DNA from: Atopsyche davidsoni
Taxonomy: Eukaryota; Arthropoda; Insecta; Trichoptera; Hydrobiosidae
NCBI GenBank assembly: GCA_022113835.1
Contig: JAILWY010000006.1
Coordinates: 7,750,001 to 7,814,000, forward strand
Direction: 5' to 3'
DNA length: 64,000 nt
A program made the translations under genes and the position numbers. Below, piece after piece: positions 34,542-44,780 of the stretch (the stretch's first letter is position 1; every line of letters starts with the position of its first letter). The notes under the pieces were generated by a model. That model saw only the letters and a program-made list of their open reading frames with translations. It had not been told where the DNA came from and searched no databases.

Positions 34542-35181
34542 TATTATAATAAAAATATGCACAGTTTAGGAAATATATAAGAAATAGTCAATTTTAATTG
34601 TCTTTTTAATTTATAGCTCTCAGTCTGTTTATGAAATGCTGAAAATTCACTGAAACCACACATCGTCAAGGAAGCAATGAATTCATTATATTTGTTTATT
34701 CCACTTTAAGCTCCTGCATACTTTGATTATTTAACAATAAACGAGTATGTATGGCACAGGTATATTATATCTAGATAGTGATTAATCCGAAGGTTTTTTT
34801 GTGTTTGAGCAGCAAAGTTGACTGTACACTGGCCTGGCTTACAGCCGCCCCCTTTCCCCACAACCCCCGGCTGTAATTCCGTTTGCAGCATCACCCCGCA
34901 ACCCCGACTCAGCCACAAAACGATCGCACAAATGAATATTGTAATTAAGAACTTTTAAATTGAATGAAGCAACCCCCGAGCCCGCTGCGCCTGTGCGATG
35001 CTGCCTGTGCAGACTGCGGCCTGGGGAGCATATTAAAGTGCTGAAATGGTAATGGGACAAGTTTACCTTCCTTATAATGACGCAACTCTTTTCTAATGTA
35101 TTATTTTATGCCACAAGTTTTTTTTTTCGTAGTTTACCTTGCATAAAGTCATTTTGTTAATTTATACACACATACAATAAT
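34542..35181. other. AT-rich stretch with a GC-rich island
   Basis: The section 34830-35060 is GC-rich (CAGCCGCCCCCTTTCCCCAC near 34842, GAGCCCGCTGCGCCTGTGCG near 34978) around an AT-rich core with TTGTAATTAAGAAC. The pattern resembles a conserved non-coding element. The two minus frames 34727-34918 and 34839-35060 show no known domain. Confidence 0.35.
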
Positions 35182-35261
35182 CTTTGAAATACTTCAGTGA
35201 TTTTTCACATGTTCGTTTTTATTTGTGATCGGTTTCGCCAACCTTTTCATGTTGGCTGAAT
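35182..35261 (-). mobile_element. Fragment of a hammerhead inverted-dimer arm
   Basis: Matches the left-arm orientation of the family (ATACTTCAGTGATTTTTCAC, then TTTGTGATCGGTTTCGCCAA). It ends at CATGTTGGC, where it joins the piggyBac fragment. On the minus strand it holds GTTGGCGAAACCGATC, the 3' half of the hammerhead core. Confidence 0.75.
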
Positions 35262-35634
35262 CACTCTCTGATTTGCATGTAGTCAAATAAATCGTTTCCT
35301 ATAAAAAGTTGAACCACTTCATTCACACTTTGCAGATTACTTGGCATCACAACAACACCACTTTGTCCTAAAAATTGTTCAATAATTGGAGGATTATCAT
35401 TCTCTGACCACTCCACTTCTTCATTGTCACTTTGTTCAGAAACACTGGACAGTATTGGTAGAAGTAACGTTGACGAGTCCTAAACAAACATTACGAACTG
35501 TAAAACTAAAAAGTAAAATGACCTTCTGCCGCTTTTAGAGTAAACACATTCAAAAAGGTATTAATATGCGCCCCGCCTTTAGACAGCAGTCCGCGATATG
35601 GGTACTAGTACCTGCCCCACCTTTAGTATGTTAA
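35262..35634 (-). mobile_element. piggyBac-derived element, copy 2, 3'-truncated and nested in the hammerhead repeat
   Basis: Reverse-oriented relative of 21552-22125. Its 5' end carries TTAA (35631-35634) and ACATACTAAAGGTGGGGC. The transposase-fragment homology (EQFLGQSGVVV-type coding) is readable on the minus strand, with base changes. Homology stops inside the ATCAGAGAGTG word at about 35262. There the usual 47-bp repeat and 3' end are replaced by the hammerhead-arm fragment. Its TTAA is the first word of the following dimer arm. Confidence 0.8.
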
Positions 35635-35850
35635 TATTTTTGAGTAAAATACTTGAGTGATTTTCCACATGTTCGTTGAAAGGTGAAATGTTGACGGAAA
35701 GGTGAAACGTGAAAGGTTGGCGAAACCGGTCACAAATAAAAGCGAACATGTGAAAAATCACTCAAGTATTTTACTCAAAAATATTAAAATGGAATTCCAC
35801 CAAGTACTCTCTGTCAAAAATATTGAATTTTTTAATAATATTTACTCAAA
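35631..35850 (+). mobile_element. Inverted-dimer hammerhead repeat, copy 3
   Basis: Left arm AATATTTTTGAGTAAAATAC to CACATGTTCG (35633-35676), a short rearranged middle with repeated GAAAGGTGAAA words (35677-35711), then the right arm. The right arm includes AGGTTGGCGAAACCGGTCAC (35714-35733) and AAAAATCACTCAAGTATTTT. The right flank is AATGGAATTCCACCAAGTAC and CTCTCTGTC. The CTGATGA side of the ribozyme is lost. Confidence 0.8.
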
Positions 35851-38455
35851 AAAATATATTTAGCATTTATGAGATAAAAAGAAATTGTGAAATAATATTT
35901 TATTGACGCGACTATTTTCTCCGACAAGCCATGTGAGGTTTTGTAAACTTTTACAAATGAATATACGACAATGTGTCGGACGAGAGGCAATGATTATCAG
36001 AAGTTATTTAAATGGTCAATGGGCTTAATTTTACTGAAAGTCAGGAAACAAACAGTAAGTCTTAGGATCAAAATAGTTCATGTTTAGTAGCATTTATGTA
36101 GTTTCATCCACCAGTCAATACTCTTTAACTAAAAAATACTACAATATAAAATAAATTGGCACGATGTTTTCGCAAACTTTTGAATGGTTGTATCATGTTT
36201 TTAAATGTATGATATTTAAAAAAATATATTGTTAACATGAAAAAAGGTTTAATTTTAGCGGTTATTTTCACACACAAAATTACTTGACGTGTTTTATTTC
36301 GGCGAAAACAGATAACAGGATGTGCAAAGGCATAATAGAATGAAAAGCTTTTAGTTCAGGATCCCATTTAGTCAGTAGATAAATACATCCGGTCATATAT
36401 TCAGTCGACAGAAGGAACATTGAAGAATTTCATTTAACATTTTTTTTATTTTGGCTAACAACTCGGAAGCCCGTTCTTTCACTCTCTATACAAAATGAAA
36501 AACGTACAATTTTTTTGATGCTTGATAAAATAAGTCTTTCATATTCATTTATGAATATGAATAATTAAATTTAATGACGCTACAAAAGCCCTTAATTGTT
36601 CTAAAAGAAAAATTAAAAAAATTCAAATGCTTTAAGTATAAGCAAAAATGGTCAATTTACAATATAATAGATCTATTGATTTTAACGAATGACATAATAT
36701 AATATTTAACTGTAAATAAATCCATATATTTGATCTATTTAATCAGGTAAAATTATTCATCGAATCTAATAACAATAAAACAAAAACAATTCGTCGAATA
36801 AAATAAACTTCTGAAGTCCAAAATAAAAATCGCATTAGTCTGTCTACCAAAATCACGTAATTTTTTTTTGTGCTGTAAATCGAGTTTTATCTTATTTTCA
36901 TTATCATAAAGCTAACAGTAAAAATAGAAAAAGTATGCCTTTCACTGATACAAGTAGGTTATTAGAATATCTCATCTTAATAAATGTATAACGTAATTTC
37001 CATCCAAGAATAATTGTTCCGAAATATATATTTTAGCAATTTGCGTGGGCTTTTTTTTGTTTCCAAGTTAACTGAGGAATGTTTGGCTCGTTAATTTAGT
37101 TAAGTAGTGTGGAAAATAATTAACTCGACTCTTTACCCTTTTCGGTCTCGCAAAAATAGGCCGGAGAGATAGAAGAACTCTCTCGCGCTTTCCGACAAAT
37201 GCTAACACAAAAAATCTTAAACGAAGTATTAATTACGTCAATATTAAGTAATACAAAAATACACATTAAACACACACACACGATCGATAGATAAAAATAT
37301 TTTTAACACGTGCAGAAGCTTGATCCAAGTCAAGCTCTAATGCCCAGTATTTAAATAAAATTGTTTCGTTTATTTATCATGATTAACAAATACAATAAAC
37401 TATAACACAAGACGAGTTTCAAATATACTTAAATAACACCTTAAATTTAACAAAAACAATTTGCCAGAAGAACCGTCATTAAATGGTGTAAAAGTAAATG
37501 CTTTTATGCATAATAGCCTATCATTCCTAACTCGATGATTCAATGAAATACCAAAACTTATTCGATTAGACTTTTGAAAATTAACATTGATTTTTTTTTC
37601 AGTGAAATACCATAAACAAATATAAATAAATTGTCAAAATAACGTGCTGTTGACGTTTACGGAATATATTGTAGAATTCACGTGCCGGTGCCATTTATTA
37701 ACTGCCAAATTAACGTGCTTTTGACATTTGCAACTTATACTTAACACGTTATTTTGATACTTGTTAACTTTCTAAGTCAAGTGCTTTTGGCATTGTAGAA
37801 CTGTTAATTAAGAAAAGTAAACTGAATTTTAATCTTATCTTTTTCTTCAGTTGGCTCTCCTTAAGAGGTTGGTGACCATCTCATTGAAAATTTATTTAAC
37901 CTTTAATTATTATTATAATCCAGAATTATTAATTCGGCTGTTCTCCCAACTTCCAGACACTGGCTTTCTTCTTTCAATGTATTTTTTCCATTTACAAATT
38001 GTCAACGTTATGTGTTATTGATGTTTAATACAGATTTATAAATAGTTATTATTATTCAATATTTATAAGTATATTACTTACAGATTGAATAAACATTCAG
38101 AAATATTTTAGACGTAATGATACACAAAGCAGAATCCATTATCCTTACATTACATCAAGTCTATAGAGCTATGTTGAATAAAGTACAATGGTGAGCTTTT
38201 AGTGACACTTCCTGTTTGATAGGCTAAGGTTCAATGTTCTAGATTGAATAATAAAATCAGCAAAACTTGTTTGTCGAGATTCCATCATCCCAGGCAAAGG
38301 CTTCAGAGATACCGATGAGATTTCACCTACAAAAATGTCATAAAACCTCAAAGGGTGAAAGGTATTTGATTTTTATGTAATAATTACGGGATGCGGATGA
38401 AAACAGGGTAATTTAAATTTAAAATTATATTATACACGTAAAAGATGTGAACCCC
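35851..38455. other. AT-rich non-coding stretch
   Basis: No gene. A mid-GC patch at 37130-37200 has TTTTCGGTCTCGCAAAAATA and a GGCCGGAGAGATAG word. Near 37640-37800 related words TAACGTGCTGTTGAC, TAACGTGCTTTTGACAT and CAAGTGCTTTTGGCAT recur, hinting at old local duplication. Patch 38190-38340 is mid-GC and plain. Confidence 0.4.
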
Positions 38456-39029
38456 TTAAGGGTCTAGGTCTCATAATCGAGTTTTTTTGATCATTTTCTA
38501 GTCCGTTTTACGAAAAATCTACTGCACCAATCAAAAATATTTAAATGCAAAAAGTTTGATACATCCCTTCTTCTGAACACTATATATTTTAATTTCTTAT
38601 AAATTTACTATTATTATGATAAATATGTGTTTTTCCGATTGAAGTGTAGGAATTTGGAGATTCGTCCGGTACATTTTCCAAGAATCCTAAACATTTAAGA
38701 GTCTTTTTTTCAATTGTAATTAAAAGATTAAATATAAATCATGTGCGTCTTATTAATTTAAAAATAAAAAAAAAAAAACCTTTAACAAACTTTGGTTTTG
38801 AAAAGTCGTCATTTTATCCAATTTTTCAACATCTTCAAGATTTTATTTTACCCTGAAAATGGACGTTAATTAAATAATAAAAAATAGATAAATATAATTT
38901 ATAGTTTTTTCAATATTCTGTATAAAAATCAACATTCGATATAGAAAAATAAAGTGACAATTAAATTAATTAAATGACACGATTTCGCCAGGTAATGGAC
39001 AATTAAAAGGCTGGGAGCAACTGCCTTAA
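38456..39029 (+). mobile_element. TTAA-flanked non-autonomous element, copy A (574 bp)
   Basis: TTAA at 38456-38459 and 39026-39029 bound a non-coding block. It is homologous end to end, in opposite orientation, to 57091-57641. The left end reads TTAAGGGTCTAGGTCTC and the right end GGGAGCAACTGCCTTAA. The exact TTAA at both ends of both copies is the target duplication of piggyBac-superfamily elements. The short TTAAGG similarity at both ends is consistent but weak. No transposase code. Confidence 0.8.
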
Positions 39030-40800
39030 TGAATGACCGAATATTTTTTTAAATTTTATTACTTAATAATATATATTTTTTAGTTGCTGGAATAAACTGA
39101 ATTCATTTAAAAGCGCCATGCAATCTAATTAAACATCTTCTCGATATCGAGTCCGGCTGGGCTCCGGGGTGTATTTCCTGACAATGTTCCCGCATCCGCA
39201 TTGCTGGAGATAAGCTGACCAGCTCGGTATTAGCCTCTTGTTCCCTCAGGAGTTATGGCTTAATTTCCAAGGTAATCAGAAGGCGGAGGATGCACCGCTC
39301 CCGGGAGGGCGTGCACTCCGCCCTCGGATGAGCGCGGGATTAAAACTCACATCTTTAATGAAGCCACGAGAATTTGAACATTTTCCCCAAGGGGTTGATA
39401 TTTAATGTGACCTGTATAACAAAAAGCGAGTATACATGCACGTATTAACTATTATTCACTAAAATTTCCAGTAGATGGTGTATAATATATGTCGCAAACA
39501 TTTAGTTTGTGTAAAGCTTCATAGTCATTTCGAGGTGCGACAGTACTTCTTACGTCATAATGACGTCATAAATTAAAGTGTAAGGTTTCTAGTGAGAGTT
39601 AAATTATTTCAGGACGCGTGCGCTCAGCCGAACACTCTCCAATGTAATCTTAGTAAGAGGTATCGCTTAACACCTTATGATCCGGTTCATTAAGCAGCGT
39701 TTGGCGGCTCGGTAACGGCCGGCGTAATTAATTCGCAGGCGTCCTGGCGCTAATGTGTTGGGACTCGGTTTTATGGACCGCGGCGTTAGTTGGAATTAGT
39801 TTATGGTTTAATTATTGTATCGAAAGTATGACGATGAGCACAATGCCCTGCCGCAACTCAATTGAAAACAGCCCGTCTAAGAAAAAAATATTCAATGATA
39901 TATATTGAACGCTATCGAGTTGACTCTGATACAACATCGGGTTGATCTACTTTAAAAAAATGAAAATATCTAGTCATTTCATCAATAATGCATCTTAAGA
40001 ATGAAAAAGTGATTTTTTAACTGTGGATCATTAAGTGTGGATCTTAATGGGGTTTTCGTTTCAAGGGAAGGAGTTTGAAAGATAACCACATATGGTATAG
40101 AGTCAAAAATATTTTTAGACGTGTATAAAATAAAAATTTGAAAAAGCAAGTAGTTTAAATATAATATATAATAATAGATCTACTTACCGCTGAGTATATA
40201 TATCAAATCAACTAGCTCGAACGCGTCGCAAAATCTATAAGCACACCCAATATTGAGATATTCGCGGATAATCCCAACTCGTGATTCGCGTCGCCAAACT
40301 TTCCCCATAAATTACCTCATTACGATAGTGCGGGCATCACTCCGACCTATTAGCACGTCACGAGCAAAATAGCGGGGATATCGAAACTTCGCGGGACAAG
40401 TTCCTCCCGAAGGATCGAGGCGAGATTCAATCTCACCGCGCTTGATGGGGAGGGGGGTTTCAATTATTTATTTAAATTTTTTTTATTATTTTATTGTAGC
40501 GTGGTGGATTTGTACCTCATCTCGAAGATGAGTTAGGCTCTGCCGGAGGATGCAAGCTGGGTGGTCTTCATTAGGGGTGGAACCCCCGCGGATACAAAGG
40601 GGCTCATCCGCGGCACAACGACCGGCCCCGCAAACTTGCCGTAACTTGCGGCAATTTGTCAAACGCCGCGGTTTATGAAAACGTAATTAATGCAAAAAGT
40701 TGCCGGCAAAAGTAATTATCCGCCGACGGAAAATTAGAGGTGAGGAGCTTATGATGAGCAAACACTTCTCTCCCGAGCCAGCGGCTCGTACATCAGTTGA
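39030..40800. promoter_or_regulatory. Cluster of GC-rich islands, candidate regulatory block
   Basis: Three islands lie close together: 39130-39350, 39600-39800 and 40190-40800. Words seen include AGATAAGC (39210), TACGTCATAATGACGTCATA (39551-39570, with a full CRE), CGTAATTAATTCG (39723), TTTATGG (39770) and AATTATCCGCC (40713). No coding frame of note occurs despite high GC, which favours regulatory DNA over exons. Function is inferred only from composition and motifs. Confidence 0.4.
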
Positions 40801-40970
40801 TATTATGCTTAATACTACGTGAAACTATCTGTGGGCCCGACTGCGTGGAGATTCATATTAGACGCTTATATTTTACCCTAGCTGTTTGTATTATGTTGAG
40901 CTGCTTCCGTTGATATAAATTATTTAACATTATATGATTTTGTATGAAACTTAAAATAATAATTTCAAAC
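40801..40970. other. AT-rich spacer
   Basis: Nothing recognised. Confidence 0.4.
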
Positions 40971-41250
40971 ATATTACTAATATGATTAGGCACATTAGTT
41001 CACACATAGAAGATGATGTGACTATGTGGTTCGTTAGTACAATGGTCAGTACACCGGCCATGTAAGCCTGGGGATGTGAGTTCAAATCCCACACAAATCA
41101 CGATAATATTTTTTGAGAATTTCTTTAATCATCTTCTATGTGTGAACTAATGTGCCTAATCATATGAGTAATAATATAATAAATCCGTAATGGGTAATAA
41201 ATACGCATTTGATTGACGTTCAATAAAAAAAATAGACATATTTCAAATGT
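40971..41250 (+). mobile_element. Fold-back tRNA-like element, copy 4 (best preserved)
   Basis: Outer arms ATTACTAATATGATTAGGCA onward (40973-41017) and their inverted copy (41128-41172) match almost perfectly over 45 bp and enclose an intact-length tRNA-like segment. The right tail has AATCCGTAATGGGTAATAAA, TTGATTGACGTTCAAT and the family end ATAGACATA at about 41240. Confidence 0.85.
41026..41101 (+). pseudogene. tRNA-like sequence (76 nt) in copy 4
   Basis: The acceptor GTGGTTC/AAATCAC pairs at six of seven positions, one of them G-U. The D arm GTAC...GTAC and the A box TTAGTACAATGG are present. The anticodon stem CCGGC/GCCTG has one mismatch and a CATGTAA loop. The T arm is GTGAG-TTCAAAT-CCCAC. 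All four arms fold, yet U33 is absent, so a decoding tRNA is doubtful. tRNAscan-type scoring was not possible here. Confidence 0.6.
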
Positions 41251-41330
41251 AATAAAATACTTGAGTGATTTTATTATTTTTTAAATAAAATTCCACCAAA
41301 GACTCTCTGTCAAAAATATTGATTATTATA
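41251..41330 (+). mobile_element. Degenerate internally deleted hammerhead-dimer relic
   Basis: AATAAAATACTTGAGTGATT joins, after a deletion, to AATTCCACCAAAGACTCTC and TGTCAAAAATATTGA. These are the left-arm start and the right-flank end of the family with the middle removed. It directly abuts copy 4 of the tRNA-like element. Confidence 0.6.
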
Positions 41331-44300
41331 ATTATATTTTTTTGTAAATATCACTCATATTCTATTGAAACTAATATGATTTTGAAGCAATTAATTTGAT
41401 ATACATTAAATTTTAAAACACAACTTTGATGATCGACGTTGTCTTAATAAAAAAAAACTAAAATTGCGCTATAGAATAAGGCGACATTATATTTACTACA
41501 AGCGTATCAAACGCGTTTTAATTCCACATTGAATAAATAATTTACTCAATTTTTCTAGTTTTGTTTTGTTGTTATGCTGTAAAAATAAAACAGATGGAAT
41601 TTTATATTAGTCGAATGCAACGTTTCTGAATAGCAGGAAGATGGAAAGGATTCGATTAGATTGGGAAATGCATGTGCTGTGTTGCAGATGCATCACAGAG
41701 ATGCAATCCAATAATTTTTCTTGTCAACGTGACAAATTTCATCGAAACTCAAGCCATATGGTACTCTTATCCCAGAGGATCTTCTACGGAGCTCGATGCT
41801 TCATCGCGTTCCACGGTGACTTGAAACATGTAAGCAGTCATAATTATACTGTGGAAATTTTCATTCCTACAAATGTATGAGTTTATAATAAAAATTAAAA
41901 TATAATTTTTAATAAATTGCATGTTGATATAAATTTGGACAAATGCTGTTAGTTGCACTTTTCATATTATGCGATTTCAATAATATTACAACCATCGCAA
42001 AGCCAAAACATTTAAACAAAAACGAACCTTACCATATAAATTAAAAAATATCTAGTGTAAAAAAAATATAAATATTTTTATACGCATTTTTCATTTGGGT
42101 AAAATTTAATTGAATAAACTTTAATAATCCAATACTTGTAATTGCTACGATATAAACCTCAGTCCACAAAATCAGTCAGCTATAATATTATTTTGGCACC
42201 GGTATGCATAAAGTAAATGCTGATTTAACAAATATATGAGATATCAAAGTGTTATCAATTGATCATAAATAAAACCAACACGTTTTTATCAAACGCGAAT
42301 TCAAAACAACAAGCATCAAAAATAATAGCCTATCCATCATAACTACGACGTCGCAACTTAAAAAAACACAAAGTTTTATAAATCTCCGCTGCTTGGAAGG
42401 TGCCACCCCCGGGAGCGGGCAGGGGAGGATCATACCGCCTCGTAAATCATCCCCTTCGCCAGAGAAGCCTTTCGTATAATAATACTAAATATTACACCCC
42501 TGGCGGCCGGGTTGCTTTAATAAGGGCTGAGATCTATGCGCTCGCCACTATCGTGCATTGGGCGTTAGGAGCTTATTACTTTCGGATATTTTTTGTGAAT
42601 TTTTAATACATCCTCCTAGACCGATGATAAAATCGGCTGCGCGAGGGCGTATAGGTATATTGGTATATATATGATTTCCTTGTTATCGATATTTGCTTAA
42701 ATTTCATGAGATCACCGATATTAGACTTACAGACATCCCTGTGATTGAGCTTAGGCCAATACGTGCAATACATAGTTGAGCTGACGTAAAGGGATCATCT
42801 TGTGGTCGCCATTGTCATGCATTATATAAACCAGCTACATAACACAATCACCCATGTCTTGCAACAGGCTTACACAATAGGCACGACAAAGATTCTGCAC
42901 TAACACAGCATCCTTATTTAACCTAAAAGATATTTCAGAACTTTGAATATAATTTTAATGACGATGAATTTAAGCACGAACAAAAAACGAGCGTGTATGA
43001 AATATGTTAGTCCAAACCTAATAAGAATTGTTGAAAAATAACCCCTCTACCCGTACTACTTACCTAAACTAACTACTTGCAACTTCATTCGTACTTAAGA
43101 AGACGGAATTTCACAAATATACCGCAAGCTTAGAAACTTAAACGATACAGTGTTGTTAAAATTGAAGTTATATATTTTATTTTTGATGTAAGTATTATTT
43201 GGGAAGTATAATATTTGGGTTTAATGGAAGTGTTTAAACAAGCAATTTGGCCCATGTTATTCTATTGAAATACATTGCTATATTATTTTCCATAAAATAT
43301 TTTATAATAATCTTGGAAAAGGAATTATTTTGTTTATCTGAGCTGGTCATAGTGAAAAGCTACGTTATACACGGAAGCAGTTTATACTCTCTAATGGAAT
43401 TTACTATACGTTTATGCCGGTTAGCTTGTTAAAGATATTAACTGCAAAATAGGACGTAAGATCACTTGGCACATACACCGAGTCCTAAACCAGTGTAAAA
43501 GCATAATAATGATGACATTTTTCAATTTATTGGTTTATAACACAAAACTTCCTTCCAATGTCTCGATAATGGCATATTAATAATAAAAATCTTTTATATC
43601 GTCTCTATTATGGGTTTTGTTTCGAGAACTTTTCAATACACGCTTAGAAAACACTGACCATTGAAAAAAAATTGAAAGCAAATTTTCTTGAACTCAGAGA
43701 GTTTTATTGTTTCAATTTTTCTTTGGATTACCAAAAATTTACCTCAAGACTTCATCAAAAATATTCCAAGAAATTGAAATTATCATTTAGATTTGCAACT
43801 CTTCTACAGTGGAATTATTCGGCTCTTTACATAATTTGCCTCGGGAGAGATCTACTTTATTATTACTTTCAAATAGTTCCTTAGACCTTTGGTTACTAAA
43901 AACTTCTTCCAAAAATACATTTTATTTTTTGCAAGCTTAATCTAAAAAAGGGAATTAGAAATTTACCAGTCACATTAAATAGCTGTAGCATACTCTAAAG
44001 CCACTTATTTATTTATGGTATATGAAAAAATGTACAATTTTGGTATAATCAATATTGAAATAAAAACCACCCCAGATCTCGATGATAAACCAAAGCAGCT
44101 TTTATGAGCTTTAATATTTCTGAAATTTAAAAACCGGGCAATTTTTTATCTGTTGCCTACTTGAAGCGCCGTAATAAATAACGTCATATTTTCTTCTTTA
44201 CAGTACAAGAAAGCTTCTTTGGACTCGGAACATAAACGAGAAAAAAGATCGCGGTGGTTTAGCGTGGCTTAACTCAATAATAAGAGATAAATATTGTACA

Positions 44301-44570
44301 CAAGAAATTTAAGTAGTTTCTCTAAGATTTAAAGGTGAATTATAAAATAATTTATTTAGATAGAAAACAGAGTTTTTTTTAAGAGATGGGGATATTTTAA
44401 GAGTTGTTAATATGGTTAAAAATATTACACAAAGAATTATTAAATTTTACAACAAAATAGTTATTGATAAAAAACAGATTATATAATACGATAGTATAAA
44501 AAAAATCATCAAAGAAAATTTTCTTAAATGTAATATGATATCGCAAACCAATTACAAGCAAAGCACTCGT
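41331..44570. other. AT-rich non-coding stretch with one GC-rich island
   Basis: The section 42385-42560 is GC-rich (GCCACCCCCGGGAGCGGGCA near 42401). The 68-codon plus frame across it has no domain. Other frames (41641-41880, 43247-43432, 43672-43884) are unrecognised and lack exon signals I can trust. Patch 42620-42800 is mid-GC. Confidence 0.4.
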
Positions 44571-44780
44571 AAGCCCACAGATGAATTCCGGCGTGTCGAG
44601 AAGCCCGGGTCATTCGTCTCTCGGCCTGCTCCTCCATTAGGGCGCCAGGAGTTCCCTCTGGAGTGGACATCAATCTTCTCCAGCATCAAGTCGTCCAGGA
44701 TAATGGCCCCGGAGAGAGCCGAGCACGAGGCGATCGGACTTATTGAGTTCAGAAATAAAACTTTAAACTAACACCGGACT
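44571..44780. other. GC-rich island, role unknown
   Basis: Contains GAGAAGCCCGGGTCATTCGT (44599), GGCGCCAGGAGTTCCCTCTG and GCATCAAGTCGTCCAGGATA. A 78-codon plus frame (44535-44771) stays open across the island, but I cannot match its protein to a family and see no flanking splice pair. Either a regulatory island or an unrecognised exon. Confidence 0.35.

Noticed and set aside
41026..41101. Functional tRNA gene
   Set aside because: The length and arms fit, but U33 is missing, the anticodon stem has a mismatch, and the sequence is a member of a dispersed fold-back repeat family. I kept it as tRNA-like.
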